Shown here piece by piece: positions 26,742-36,233 of a stretch of 64,000 nt of DNA (positions are counted from its first letter, which is position 1; each line of letters opens with the position of its first letter). The notes under the pieces were generated by a model. It did no database searches, was not told where the DNA came from, and saw only the letters and a program-made list of their open reading frames with translations. Source of the DNA: Gammaproteobacteria bacterium (lineage in GTDB: Bacteria; Pseudomonadota; Gammaproteobacteria; Coxiellales; Coxiellaceae); contig JAUIAD010000001.1 of NCBI GenBank assembly GCA_030425685.1, forward strand, positions 1 to 64,000, given 5' to 3'. The translations under genes were made by a program, and so were the position numbers.

Positions 26742-28271
26742 ATGGAGTTGAAAAGTAAACCACTAGCTTTTTCACTTATAAGCTTGTTTATAGGTATGAT
26801 CATCTTGGTGGTATATTATCTTCAGTACAAATACCCTTTAGGTGTTTTATATAACGCTGATATTCTTGCTTATCCATTAATGGTGAAATCTGTGATATCT
26901 GGGGCAACGCCGTATCATAGCTGGTATCCAACAACTCGTTTGGGCTTGTTTCCTGATGCTGTGATTGTATTTATATCGTTTCTTTTATCTCCTCATAGTT
27001 TGTTTTTTGAAAATCTTCTGGCGGTTATTATAACAACTTTTTTGTTTTATCTGGCGCTAGTGTATTTTTACAAAACTTTTTTGGGTCATAATATTGCCTA
27101 TATACTGTCATCAGCAACTTCTTTACTGATTATATTATTAGGGACTTATACACATTTCTTTTTTCCATTAACATATGGATGGCATTTTGGCGCATTTATA
27201 TTGTTGCTTTTTTCAGTTTCAATAATCTATCGTGAGCTCACATCTAATTTGCCTAGATCATTAAAAAGACTGTTGGTTCTTTGTTTTATTTCTATTTTGT
27301 GTATTTCGTCCGATTCGCTAATGATTTATTGGTTTTCTGCACCGATGCTTCTTACTTTATTATTATTTTATATAGTACGTAAAGGTAGTAGGGTGCGCTG
27401 TATTTATCTTTCTATATCAGTATTATTAGGGGTCTTGTTATCATTTCCTTTTCAAAAGTTGGTTCAATCTGCTCCAATAACTCAGCATCAAGGTATCCAT
27501 ATCAGTTTAATTCCTCGAAATATTGCTATTATTCATCGCTTAGTATTGTCAAACAAATTACTACTGTTTGTGCTGATATATGCTTTTTTATGCCTTTTGT
27601 TTATATTTTTCTCCTTGCTTTTTAAAAGGTCTTGGTTAGAAGATCGTAATCTGACAAAGCATATATTTATATCATTTTTTTCATCTACGCTTACCGTTAC
27701 GCTATTATTAGGAAGCCTGGTAGTTGGGCCTGTAACACCAGTGGTAAGATATTTCATATCGTCTTTACTATTAGTGCCGATATCTATAGTTATTCATTTA
27801 GCGCTTGCAAGCAGTATGAAAAAACTATTTAACAAGTTTTGTCATTTTGCCACAATCTCACTTGTTGCAATTATGCTGACGTCTGTTTTTTTTCCGTGGA
27901 AAAATTTAAATTTTAATTATACGCAGAAACAATATTCATGCGTCTATAGCACGATTAAGTCATCTCATCTTAACAATGGCATTGCTGGGTATTGGGATGC
28001 AACGCCGCTGATGATCTATGCAAAAGAAGCTGGAAACTATAACTTGAATATAGCAACATATGAGAACGGGTTAAAACCTTATCGGTGGGCTACATCAGGA
28101 AGCTGGTTTAAGAAGTCGTACTCTTTTGCCGTATTAAATTTGGCTAATGGGGCAGGTTCTTTTTCAAAAAAGGAATTGTTTTCTCATGTTGGTTTGCCGA
28201 CAAGAACTGTCCGGTGTAATAACTATCTGATCTTTGTTTATGATAAGAATAAGTTGGTGGTACCTGCGTAA
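26742..28271 (+). CDS. Polytopic membrane protein of unknown function, GT-C-like
   Basis: About 509 residues from ATG 26742. The open frame reaches back to a TTG at 26544, but the extra N-terminal part is low-complexity, and ATG 26742 gives a normal cytosolic start before the first span. Roughly ten spans are visible. A YNADILAYP segment early in the first periplasmic loop and a soluble C-terminal domain fit GT-C-like architecture. The gene is visibly more AT-rich than its neighbours. Divergent from the GtrB-like gene and 67 bases ahead of cysQ. No specific activity can be named. Confidence 0.6.
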   Translation: MELKSKPLAFSLISLFIGMIILVVYYLQYKYPLGVLYNADILAYPLMVKSVISGATPYHSWYPTTRLGLFPDAVIVFISFLLSPHSLFFENLLAVIITTFLFYLALVYFYKTFLGHNIAYILSSATSLLIILLGTYTHFFFPLTYGWHFGAFILLLFSVSIIYRELTSNLPRSLKRLLVLCFISILCISSDSLMIYWFSAPMLLTLLLFYIVRKGSRVRCIYLSISVLLGVLLSFPFQKLVQSAPITQHQGIHISLIPRNIAIIHRLVLSNKLLLFVLIYAFLCLLFIFFSLLFKRSWLEDRNLTKHIFISFFSSTLTVTLLLGSLVVGPVTPVVRYFISSLLLVPISIVIHLALASSMKKLFNKFCHFATISLVAIMLTSVFFPWKNLNFNYTQKQYSCVYSTIKSSHLNNGIAGYWDATPLMIYAKEAGNYNLNIATYENGLKPYRWATSGSWFKKSYSFAVLNLANGAGSFSKKELFSHVGLPTRTVRCNNYLIFVYDKNKLVVPA

Positions 28272-28338
28272 GATCTTAGAAGTTTCAAATTATTATGTAA
28301 ACTTTTCTTAAAGTTAAACCAAAAGGGTGGTTAAATAA

Positions 28339-29121
28339 ATGGAATTCCCAGTTAAAATCGAATTGATTATTGATCTCTGTTTGCAAGCAGGGGGGGCGAT
28401 ATTAGATATTTACAATAACCCAGATTGTTATGATGTAAAAGAAAAGCAAGACCAGTCGCCGCTAACGCATGCTGATTTGGCCTCTCATGATATTATTGAA
28501 AAAGGCTTGGCAGCGCTTACGCCTGACATTCCTATTTTAAGTGAAGAAAGTGGTAGCTATGCTCAGTACAATGTTAGAAAAAATTGGCAACAATTTTGGT
28601 TGGTAGACCCTCTTGATGGCACTAAGGAATTTATTAAACGTAATGGTCAGTTTACTGTTAATATCGCATTTATTCAAAACAATAAACCTATTGCAGGTGT
28701 CGTTTATGCCCCAGTATTAAAGACAGTATATTATGGTGAGCAAGGCAAGGGTGCATTTAAACGCGTTGCGAATAACTCTCCGATAGAATTGCCCATGGTG
28801 GATGCAACAGGCAAAGTATTAAAAGTTGTGGTGTCAAACTCACATTTATCGGATAAGGCAGTGCAGTATATCGATCAGTTAAAGAGAGAAAAGCAGCAGT
28901 CAATAGAAACAGTGCGGATGGGTAGCTCGTTAAAGTTATGCTTGGTGGCTGAGGGCAAAGCTGATCAATATCCGCGGCTTGGGCCAACTATGGAGTGGGA
29001 TACAGCGGCTGCGCAAGCTATTGTTGAGGCGGCTAATAAGACCGTATCTGTGTGGGGTACTGATAAGCCACTGCAATATAATAAGGAAGAGTTAGTTAAT
29101 CCATACTTTTTAGTTGAATAA
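28339..29121 (+). CDS. cysQ: 3'(2'),5'-bisphosphate nucleotidase CysQ
   Basis: 260 residues, full length for CysQ. Inositol-monophosphatase fold motifs: SEES near residue 68, DPLDGTKEF at about 90-98, and C-terminal WDTAAAQAI. It hydrolyses PAP (adenosine 3',5'-bisphosphate), the by-product of sulfotransferases, to AMP. Its place just upstream of the ATP sulfurylase-APS kinase fusion and two sulfotransferases supports a role in a sulfation pathway rather than only in cysteine synthesis. Confidence 0.92.
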   Translation: MEFPVKIELIIDLCLQAGGAILDIYNNPDCYDVKEKQDQSPLTHADLASHDIIEKGLAALTPDIPILSEESGSYAQYNVRKNWQQFWLVDPLDGTKEFIKRNGQFTVNIAFIQNNKPIAGVVYAPVLKTVYYGEQGKGAFKRVANNSPIELPMVDATGKVLKVVVSNSHLSDKAVQYIDQLKREKQQSIETVRMGSSLKLCLVAEGKADQYPRLGPTMEWDTAAAQAIVEAANKTVSVWGTDKPLQYNKEELVNPYFLVE

Positions 29122-29266
29122 TATTCTGCTAGAGTGGCGGATGTTTTAGAGTTTATTTTTTTCTATATCTAACGATACAGGCTCAAAAGGTTGTTGCAAA
29201 ATCTTTGATTCAGCGAAGCAGTTTTGATACAGTAGCTTTTAATTTTGCGAATAAGGATACAAAGCA

Positions 29267-31036
29267 GTGGCTGCATTCGATGGATTGACTGATCTTATGC
29301 TTCAAGATGAGGATAAGCGTAATTGCCTAAACCAGCTTTCTTGCCGACCTGTCTGGAGTCTTACCCCTCGTCAACAATGTGATCTTGAGTTGCTATTAAA
29401 TGGTGGGTTTTCACCTTTGACTGGTTTTATGACCAAAGCACAGAGTGATGCTGTTGTGTCAACAATGCGCCTACCTACGGGCCATTTATGGCCAATCCCC
29501 ATCAATTTGGATGTGTCAGAGATGTTCGCGCAAGCTTTAAGCGTCGGTGATGAGATAGCTTTGCAAGATCAAGAGGGTGTTACTTTAGCGACATTAGAAA
29601 TTGAAGATATTTGGCGACCAGATAGAGATTTTATAGCCAAAGGTGTTTACGGTACCTTAGATAAAGCTCATCCAGCGGTAAATTATTTATATGAACAAGC
29701 CCACCCAGTGCACCTTGGCGGGTGTATTAAGGGTTTACAACTACCTGCGCATTATGACTTTGCAGCGTTACGCTTAACCCCCGCAATGCTAAGACAAAAA
29801 TTTCAAGCGTTAGGCTGGAAAAAGGTAGTTGCTTTTCAAACGCGAAACCCAATGCACAGGGCGCATTTTGAGTTAACCTGTCGGGCAGCAAGGCAGCATG
29901 ATGCTAATATCTTGATTCATCCTGTTTCGGGCATGACGAAACCTGGTGATGTCAATCATTTTACAAGGGTACACTGTTATAAAGAGATTATGAAAGAGTA
30001 CTCACCCGGGTTGGCAATGTTAAGTTTATTACCCATGGCGATGCGTATGGGTGGGCCAAGAGAAGCGTTATGGCATGCCGTTATTCGTAGAAACTATGGT
30101 TGTACGCACTTAATTGTCGGACGTGATCATGCTGGACCGGGTGTCAATTCACAAGGGCAGCCATTTTATGATCCTTATGCTGCTCAAGCGTTGGTTAGTC
30201 AGCATGAAGCTGAGCTTGGTATTACCATGGTGCCTTTTCAAGAAGTCGTTTATGTGGAAAATGATCGAAGCTATAAATTAGGTGCTGAGATAAAAGAGAC
30301 AGATAAAGTATTAAAAATTTCAGGAACAGAAGTGCGCCGACGATTGGCTGAAGGTTTAGAAATACCTAGTTGGTTTTCTTATCCCAATGTTATTAAAGAG
30401 CTACGTAAAACTTATCCTAAAAAAACAGCACAAGGTTTCACTTTATTTTTTACAGGGTTATCAGGCGCAGGTAAATCAACATTAGCAAATGCATTATTGA
30501 CACGTTTTGCTGAAGTGGGTGGTAGGAAGGTGACACTATTAGACGGTGACCTCGTTCGACACCACTTATCAAGTGAGCTTGGTTTCTCCAAGAAGGACCG
30601 TGACTTAAATGTGACTCGCGTTGGTTTTGTAGCAAGTGAAATTACTAAGCATAGTGGAATTGCAATTTGTGCAGCAATAGCTCCTTACACACAGGCGCGG
30701 CGCGCAGCTCGAGCGCTGGTTGAACCTTATGGTGGTTTTATTGAGGTTTTTCTTTCAACATCAATAAATATCTGTGAGCAACGCGATCGAAAAGGCTTAT
30801 ACAAAAAAGCGCGAGCAGGGTTAATCAAAGGTTTTACAGGAATTGATGATCCTTATGAGTTGCCGGAAAATCCAGAAATTACTCTCGATACCGCGAAACT
30901 AAGTGTGTCAGATGCAGTTGAAATGATTTTACATAAGTTAACTCAAATGGGCTATTTACAAGGAACCGAAAGTGAGAAAGCTGAAACACTCGATAGAGAA
31001 GCGCCCAGTAGAGAAACGCAAGCGCAGCCTGCTTAA
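29267..31036 (+). CDS. Bifunctional ATP sulfurylase / APS kinase
   Basis: 589 residues. The N-terminal ATP sulfurylase (about 1-385) has QTRNPMHRAH at ~191-200, HPVSGMTKPGD, and GRDHAGPG at ~285. The C-terminal APS kinase has the P-loop TGLSGAGKST near residue 395 and DGDLVRHHLSS. Together they convert sulfate to PAPS. The single-chain sulfurylase (not CysD/CysN) fused to CysC is the architecture often called Sat-CysC. GTG start at 29267 with AAGGAT about 10 bases upstream. No PAPS reductase lies nearby, so the PAPS is probably for the local sulfotransferases. Confidence 0.92.
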   Translation: MAAFDGLTDLMLQDEDKRNCLNQLSCRPVWSLTPRQQCDLELLLNGGFSPLTGFMTKAQSDAVVSTMRLPTGHLWPIPINLDVSEMFAQALSVGDEIALQDQEGVTLATLEIEDIWRPDRDFIAKGVYGTLDKAHPAVNYLYEQAHPVHLGGCIKGLQLPAHYDFAALRLTPAMLRQKFQALGWKKVVAFQTRNPMHRAHFELTCRAARQHDANILIHPVSGMTKPGDVNHFTRVHCYKEIMKEYSPGLAMLSLLPMAMRMGGPREALWHAVIRRNYGCTHLIVGRDHAGPGVNSQGQPFYDPYAAQALVSQHEAELGITMVPFQEVVYVENDRSYKLGAEIKETDKVLKISGTEVRRRLAEGLEIPSWFSYPNVIKELRKTYPKKTAQGFTLFFTGLSGAGKSTLANALLTRFAEVGGRKVTLLDGDLVRHHLSSELGFSKKDRDLNVTRVGFVASEITKHSGIAICAAIAPYTQARRAARALVEPYGGFIEVFLSTSINICEQRDRKGLYKKARAGLIKGFTGIDDPYELPENPEITLDTAKLSVSDAVEMILHKLTQMGYLQGTESEKAETLDREAPSRETQAQPA

Positions 31037-31223
31037 AGCAATCAGCTGGCGATGCTTGGCAACGTTGACTACCATGACAATAAGCTATTGTATTACAGGT
31101 AGTACAAAAATTGCCTTTTCAATTGGTATTATTGAGGTTTTTTTAAAAATTGGGTTGTTTTATCTACATGAAAGGATATGGAGTGCCGTTACACTTGGAA
31201 CTGTCGTAAAAGTTCAGAGATAG
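30972..31223 (+). CDS. DUF2061 small membrane protein
   Basis: 83 residues with two hydrophobic spans and the DUF2061 pattern (SLLKAISWRCLATLTTM, then FYLHERIW). It overlaps the 3' end of the sulfurylase-kinase gene by 65 bases in another frame, from a GTG at 30972. DUF2061 proteins are often encoded next to PAPS-synthesis genes, and a sulfate-transport-related role has been suggested for them; here that remains inference. Confidence 0.75.
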   Translation: MRKLKHSIEKRPVEKRKRSLLKAISWRCLATLTTMTISYCITGSTKIAFSIGIIEVFLKIGLFYLHERIWSAVTLGTVVKVQR

Positions 31224-31351
31224 TTTTTAGAAGAAAAAATTTAACCTAAAAGTATGGCTATAAGCGTTGATTATTCCTTACCTAATTTACAGCATTCGTT
31301 TCTTTAAGTAATGGTTCAAGCTTAATGAGGTGAAAATTAGAAATAAGCGAT

Positions 31352-32524
31352 ATGAGTTATAAAACATTATATTTACACATCGGTTTGGTAAAGACAGGCA
31401 CGACTTGGATACAAGACTTTTGTGTCAGAAATGAGCCACTCTTGTTAGATCAAGGAGTTCTTTATCCTAGGTCAGGTAGATCCACAGTTGATAAAGTTGA
31501 TATTGCGCATCATGATATTGCCGCCGGGGCGTCGAGTTTAAATGAAGCGCCACGTTGGATGAAGCTATCCCAGGCGAGGTATTTAGATAACATTACTCAG
31601 TTAAATAATGAAATTTCAAGGTCACAAGCTTCTAAAGTGGTTTTGAGTTCTGAGCATTTTTCTTGGACACAATGTCATGATTCAATAGATAAGTTTATGG
31701 CCTCTATTTCTGAGAACTTTAAAGCCGTCAAGGTTGTTCTATTCTTGCGTCCTTGGGACGATTGGGCGATGTCCGTCGGTAACCAGTGGGTTAAGGAGGA
31801 GCACTGGAATACAAGTTTGTCTTCACTGTTCTCAGATATATGTAGATTTTTAACAATTCAATTTCAATCTTTAAAAGCTATCCAGGAGTATTTTGGCAAG
31901 GACAATATTATAGTTAGCTATTTTAGTAGAAATTTAATAAGTGATTTTTTTCAAGCTATTGATGTTGATATAGGTGAAGTGCAAAGCTCTTTTTTTCCGT
32001 TTAGGAATAAAAGTTTTCCACAGGAGCTTTTGGCTTTATCTTTACGTATAAATCGTGCATTTCCAAAAGAGCGGTGGCTTATAGATGGTTCTTATAATGC
32101 TGCTCATCCTGACGCTGCTTTTCTGGTTCATCGGCTACAGCCTATTTTACAGAAAATTGCAGGAGATGAATTTTCTACGCGCCCAATTTTTACTCCACAG
32201 CAACGTATTGAGATTTACGAAAGATGTGATGAGCTTGGAGGTGATCTTTTCCATGAGCTCTTAGGTAGGCGCAAGTGTTTTCCAGACCCAAGCTTATGCT
32301 CTGATAAAAACTGGCAATCTCCTGAGGAGCTAGACTGTAAGGGTTTGCTAGACGTTTTGGCCGCTTTAGTTCTAGATTATGTAGATTGCAGAGCGTCTGT
32401 TGATTCTTTGCTGAAGGAAAATCACTTTTTATCTGAAAGAGTAAAACGCATAGAGAAAAACTTTTTCAAAAAGGTGATAAATTTTAACCGTCTGATTTTA
32501 GGTAAAGTCTTTAAATCAGTTTGA
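31352..32524 (+). CDS. PAPS-dependent sulfotransferase family protein (copy 1)
   Basis: 390 residues. The N-terminal LHIGLVKTGTTWIQ (residues 8-21) is the 5'-phosphosulfate-binding loop of sulfotransferases, and LFLRPWDDWAMS at about 131-142 fits the 3'-phosphate-binding strand-helix. The C-terminal ~35 residues are basic, and the body ends in a short coiled-coil-like segment. It follows the PAPS-synthesis genes and has a close paralogue at 39418. The likely acceptor is a surface glycan made by this locus (inference). Confidence 0.82.
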   Translation: MSYKTLYLHIGLVKTGTTWIQDFCVRNEPLLLDQGVLYPRSGRSTVDKVDIAHHDIAAGASSLNEAPRWMKLSQARYLDNITQLNNEISRSQASKVVLSSEHFSWTQCHDSIDKFMASISENFKAVKVVLFLRPWDDWAMSVGNQWVKEEHWNTSLSSLFSDICRFLTIQFQSLKAIQEYFGKDNIIVSYFSRNLISDFFQAIDVDIGEVQSSFFPFRNKSFPQELLALSLRINRAFPKERWLIDGSYNAAHPDAAFLVHRLQPILQKIAGDEFSTRPIFTPQQRIEIYERCDELGGDLFHELLGRRKCFPDPSLCSDKNWQSPEELDCKGLLDVLAALVLDYVDCRASVDSLLKENHFLSERVKRIEKNFFKKVINFNRLILGKVFKSV

Positions 32525-32544
32525 ATTATTTATTGAGAAACAAT

Positions 32545-33543
32545 ATGTATGCAAGTGTCTACAGAGTAAAGTCCAGGCTCAAAGGATTTCTAATAAGAAG
32601 ACTTTCGTTTCTTTATAAAACGCAAGTGCAGTCACTTGATCTTTGTCTGCAAAATCAAGGCGGTCAGCTGAAGGAGCAAGAGAGCCAGCTGAAGGAGCAA
32701 GAGAGCCAGCTGAAGGAGCAAGAGAGCCAGCTGAAGGAGCAAGAGAGCCAGCTGAAGGAGCAAGAGAGCCAGCTGAAGGAGCAAGAGAGCCAGCTTAAGA
32801 AACAAGATAATAGGTTGAATGAGCAGAATATTTTTCTCAAGGATATGAATCTTCAGTTAAGCAATTTTATTAGTGCTGTTCAAAGGATGGAGTTGACATC
32901 TCAATTTAAAGGGCATTACGAGCTTTGGCGAGATCTAAGAGTAGCTGCAATACTGGAGCATTATTCGCCCTTATGGTTCGATGGTAAAAAAATACTGGAG
33001 CTGGGAGCAGGGTATGGGGATATTGGTGCTGTTTTTAAAACACTGGGTTGCTCGGTAACATGCGCAGAAGCTAGAGAGGAGAACTTATTAGAGATTAAAA
33101 AACGACACCCCGCCATTAGTGCTGTGCTTTGTGACTCAGAAAGTGAATGGCCTTTTAGTGGTTCGTTCGATTTGATTCTACATTTGGGCTTGCTATATCA
33201 TTTGGATGACTTTGAATTTTCCTTGCGAAAGAGCTTGGAGAGCGCAAGATACATTGTTTTAGAAACAGAAGTGTGTGATTCAAGCTCGCCTGATTTTGTA
33301 TTGAAGGTGGAGGAGAGTTCTTTGGGCTATGATCAATCATTTCGGGGGATAGGGTCAAGGCCTTCTGAGAGCTATATTGAAAGAATATTAGATGAATATA
33401 ATGCTCAATATGAAAAACTCACAACTAATAAATGTAACTCAAGCTTTCATAATTATAATTGGCAAGTTCAAAATACAAAAAGGTGGTGTCATGGATTGCG
33501 CCGTTTATGGTTTATAAGGATGAATTCTCATGATCAAGACTAA
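32545..33543 (+). CDS. SAM-dependent methyltransferase with N-terminal heptad-repeat coiled coil
   Basis: About 332 residues. ATG 32545 (GAG about 7 bases upstream) is preferred over the TTG at 32521 that overlaps the previous stop. Residues ~41-89 are exact seven-residue repeats Q-L-K-E-Q-E-S, giving an ideal coiled coil. Then comes a class I methyltransferase domain: motif I LELGAGYGDIG near residue 150, and FDLILHLGLLYHLDD. In polysaccharide loci similar coiled-coil methyltransferases cap glycan chains and set their length (as for WbdD). That role is possible here but inferred. Overlaps the next gene by 14 bases. Confidence 0.8.
   Translation: MYASVYRVKSRLKGFLIRRLSFLYKTQVQSLDLCLQNQGGQLKEQESQLKEQESQLKEQESQLKEQESQLKEQESQLKEQESQLKKQDNRLNEQNIFLKDMNLQLSNFISAVQRMELTSQFKGHYELWRDLRVAAILEHYSPLWFDGKKILELGAGYGDIGAVFKTLGCSVTCAEAREENLLEIKKRHPAISAVLCDSESEWPFSGSFDLILHLGLLYHLDDFEFSLRKSLESARYIVLETEVCDSSSPDFVLKVEESSLGYDQSFRGIGSRPSESYIERILDEYNAQYEKLTTNKCNSSFHNYNWQVQNTKRWCHGLRRLWFIRMNSHDQD
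32665..32811 (+). repeat. 21-bp in-frame minisatellite encoding coiled-coil heptads
   Basis: Six near-identical 21-bp units starting CAGCTGAAGGAGCAAGAGAG (32665-32790), plus a seventh diverged unit (32791-32811), lie inside the methyltransferase gene. Each unit encodes one heptad (QLKEQES). Gain or loss of units would lengthen or shorten the coiled coil by exactly one heptad without frameshift. Confidence 0.95.
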
Positions 33544-34519
33544 TGATATTACAGTGGTTGTGCAAGGTTTGGTTGGTGTTCATACAAAAAGGTGTTTGGC
33601 AAGTATTCGTAAATACTTGCCAAGATCTACCATCGTGCTTTCAACTTGGAAAGGCTCTAATGTGATGGGGTTAGAATTTGATGAGGTTATCTTTAACGAC
33701 GACCCAGGTGGCTATCCTTACGAGAGAGGCAAGAAAAGATTAAATAATGTAAATAGGCAAATTGTTTCTACGCTTGCTGGAATTAGGATAGCTAGAACAA
33801 AGTATGTTCTAAAATTTAGAACAGATTTTATATTAAAGGGAAGAAAATTTTTAAAGTATTTTGATCGTTATGCAGCTTTTAATAGTCATCTTAAGATATT
33901 AGAGAAGCGCGTTTTATCTTGTAGTATTTATGCAAGAGATCCAAGTAATGATTCTTGCCCGTATGCCTTTCATCCATCTGACTTTATTTTTTTTGGTTTA
34001 AAAGAAGATGTTTTAAACATTTGGGATATACCATTGATGTCAAAGAATGAGGCTGGGTGGTTTGTTGATAAAGAGATAGAAATGCCTCAGCACTGCCTTC
34101 AGCTAATAAGATATTTTCCAGAGCAATATATATGGGTTAATTTTCTAAGGAAGTATGCTGATATTCGGTTTGAAAATTTTCTAGATCGTTGTCAAGAGGT
34201 TATCGATATAACAAGATTATCTTTTGTTAATAACTTGGTGATTTTATCCATGCAACAGTTGAATATTGAGCCTTTGAAGAAGGGACTGCTAGACTCTGCA
34301 CCAGAAACGTGCTTTACATACATTGAATGGCTGAAAATGTATAAGCAGCTGTGCGATGCAAATACGCGTGTGCCAAAGTTAGACTTTGAAAAAGTTAAGT
34401 ATCTTGGTATAAAATGCGTTTTTCTAAGCTGGGCAAAAAGTCAATTCCCTCTATTGTATCGCATATACACAAGGCTTAAGAGTAATCGACAAGCAAAGCG
34501 AATTAATCCGCAGCACTAA
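33530..34519 (+). CDS. WavE-like lipopolysaccharide synthesis protein
   Basis: 329 residues resembling the WavE family: ITVVVQGLVG near the N-terminus, STIVLSTWKG at about 36-45, then INN/NVNRQIVSTLAGI and YVLKFRTDFIL around residue 95, and an RYFPEQYIW segment typical of this glycosyltransferase-like family. WavE contributes to LPS core assembly in Vibrio. It starts 14 bases inside the methyltransferase gene (AGGA upstream), so the two are coupled. Converges with the cupin gene. Confidence 0.8.
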   Translation: MIKTNDITVVVQGLVGVHTKRCLASIRKYLPRSTIVLSTWKGSNVMGLEFDEVIFNDDPGGYPYERGKKRLNNVNRQIVSTLAGIRIARTKYVLKFRTDFILKGRKFLKYFDRYAAFNSHLKILEKRVLSCSIYARDPSNDSCPYAFHPSDFIFFGLKEDVLNIWDIPLMSKNEAGWFVDKEIEMPQHCLQLIRYFPEQYIWVNFLRKYADIRFENFLDRCQEVIDITRLSFVNNLVILSMQQLNIEPLKKGLLDSAPETCFTYIEWLKMYKQLCDANTRVPKLDFEKVKYLGIKCVFLSWAKSQFPLLYRIYTRLKSNRQAKRINPQH

Positions 34520-34525
34520 TAATTA

Positions 34526-34846
34526 TTACTCTAAATATTTATCGTTTAAGGCGCCTGGAACCTTTACAACCACTGTTGTGGCATCGGTAAGAGCTTCAAA
34601 TGCTGTTGCCTCATTAGGTGATAAGACGATAATATCGCCACTAGTCCATTCTTTATCGAGCATTTTAACATTTCCTGATAGGATTAATGTTATCTCAGTG
34701 GCAATTTTATGAATATGTGAAGCTTCGCTTTCACCTTCTTTATAGTGTTTAACAGCAACTTCGCATGCATCTGTTTGAAAAGCTGTAGGCGAAAATTGAC
34801 CAATGAACCACCCTTTTACCATATTTTCTAGTTTCGCATGTTTCAT
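34526..34846 (-). CDS. Small cupin-domain protein
   Basis: 106-residue single-domain cupin with a YKEGESEASHIHKIATE motif carrying candidate metal-binding His/Glu. Last gene of a five-gene minus-strand cassette; its start overlaps the stop of the upstream nucleotidyltransferase-like gene by 4 bases. Such cupins in glycan loci often act as isomerases or as binding or regulatory partners for sugar derivatives. Substrate unknown. Confidence 0.75.
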   Translation of the reverse strand: MKHAKLENMVKGWFIGQFSPTAFQTDACEVAVKHYKEGESEASHIHKIATEITLILSGNVKMLDKEWTSGDIIVLSPNEATAFEALTDATTVVVKVPGALNDKYLE

Positions 34847-35580
34847 ATTAGCTCCTTGCTTATTTCTTCACTTTTAGAAAGATGGTCGTCTGTTTTAAGA
34901 GGTATATAGTTTTGTAGTTCTATGGGGAACCTCCCTATTTTTTTTTGACGTAAAATTGCTTGGTTAAATACAGGCGCAATGTAATAACGATCAGATGTTC
35001 TGGCGCCCTTCCTAATGGATGTTTTCGCAGCTTCAACAAATTCGCGTGTGCGAGCGTACCAAAATGCACCTGTTGTTGCATGTTTGCTTATAGGGTTATG
35101 CTGAGCAACCTCTGTGATATAGTTATCTTTTCCTGCGCGAACATAGGAATAGCGTGGGTGTAAAGATTGGAATGTGAACAAGCCACCATCACAGTTCGAT
35201 TTTAGAAAAAAATCAATTGCTGCTTTGAAGTTGATTTTAACAATTTCATTCGAGCTTATGATTAACAATGCAGCATCTTGATCAAGTTGACAGGCAGAGT
35301 AGAGCGCTGTACAAGCTGATCCGGAAGTATTTTGCGAAATAGAAATGATGTTAGGATCACCAACAAGTATTTTAGCAATATTGTTTAAATGAAAGCGATT
35401 AATGTGATGTTTGCTGAAAGCAAAGGTGTAGTTTGTATTTGGTATATCGTGTGTATTATTAAAAGCATGCTCTAGTACGGAGGTCCCATCATGTTCGGTT
35501 AAACAAGTTGGGTACTTTTCAGTTTTGTCAGTATATGATGATGGTTCTGCAGCGAGAATTAGAATGTTCGTTTTTTTCAT
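34843..35580 (-). CDS. Degenerate nucleotidyltransferase-like protein
   Basis: 245 residues with the overall layout of a sugar-phosphate nucleotidyltransferase (strand ILILAAE, internal SGSACTAL, a LLIISSNEIV strand, and a C-terminal YYIAPVFNQAI as in the paralogue at 36868). However, the N-terminal G-x-G-x-R loop is replaced by EPSSY. It is clearly related in layout to the gene at 36868-37629, which keeps the motif. It may be catalytically altered or may serve a regulatory role. Coupled on both sides by 4-base overlaps. Confidence 0.65.
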   Translation of the reverse strand: MKKTNILILAAEPSSYTDKTEKYPTCLTEHDGTSVLEHAFNNTHDIPNTNYTFAFSKHHINRFHLNNIAKILVGDPNIISISQNTSGSACTALYSACQLDQDAALLIISSNEIVKINFKAAIDFFLKSNCDGGLFTFQSLHPRYSYVRAGKDNYITEVAQHNPISKHATTGAFWYARTREFVEAAKTSIRKGARTSDRYYIAPVFNQAILRQKKIGRFPIELQNYIPLKTDDHLSKSEEISKELI

Positions 35581-36233
35581 AGCATTACCCTTTGTGCTGT
35601 TGAAGCCTCAATTTGTTGTATTCTATTAATAATGTTATTAAAGTTAACTTCTGATGGGTCTTGGACTATTAACAAGTGGCCCTTGGCTGCTTTTGCCGCT
35701 TTGATTCCATTTTCATTATCTTCAACAATTAGGCATTCCTCAGGTTTTAGATTAAAATGCTTTATTGCTTTTATATAGATATCTGGTGATGGTTTTCCAT
35801 TGGCTATATCTTGGTTTGAAAGTAGTAAATCAAGGTGGTCGATAAGGTGAGATTTTTCCATCATAACTTGAACAGTATTTCTTATAGAGTTCGAGCATAC
35901 AGCTAATTTATATCCGATGTGCTTTAATTTAGAGAGAGCATACTCATGCGCAAAGTTTGGCACACATTTTTGGTGAACAATCTGCATTGTGTATAGTTGT
36001 TTCATTTCATTGGCAAACTCATGCAGCTGTACAGGAAAGCCCCGCTCTTTTGATAACATGTGAAGTTTTGTGCGTGTTGGCAAGCCGTCGAATGCGGTTA
36101 AATGTTCATAGCGAGAAATTTTATTGCCAAAAAGCTTTAATGCCTTATTTAGTGCTTCATAGTGCCATTCTTTGGCATCAATCAGTACACCATCCATATC
36201 AAAAAGTATGGCTTTTATTTGAATTTTTTTCAT
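35577..36233 (-). CDS. HAD-superfamily phosphatase (beta-phosphoglucomutase-like)
   Basis: 218 residues with the HAD motif LFDMDGVLIDA at about 9-19, a helical cap, VCSNSIRNT (motif II), and KPSPDIY...VEDNENGI (motifs III and IV). Subfamily IA. It could dephosphorylate or isomerise a sugar-phosphate used by the adjacent nucleotidyltransferase. Start and stop each overlap neighbours by 4 bases. Confidence 0.85.
   Translation of the reverse strand: MKKIQIKAILFDMDGVLIDAKEWHYEALNKALKLFGNKISRYEHLTAFDGLPTRTKLHMLSKERGFPVQLHEFANEMKQLYTMQIVHQKCVPNFAHEYALSKLKHIGYKLAVCSNSIRNTVQVMMEKSHLIDHLDLLLSNQDIANGKPSPDIYIKAIKHFNLKPEECLIVEDNENGIKAAKAAKGHLLIVQDPSEVNFNNIINRIQQIEASTAQRVML

Noticed and set aside
32665-32811. 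Possible CRISPR array
   Set aside because: The units are contiguous 21-mers without spacers, lie inside a coding frame, and no cas genes are present.
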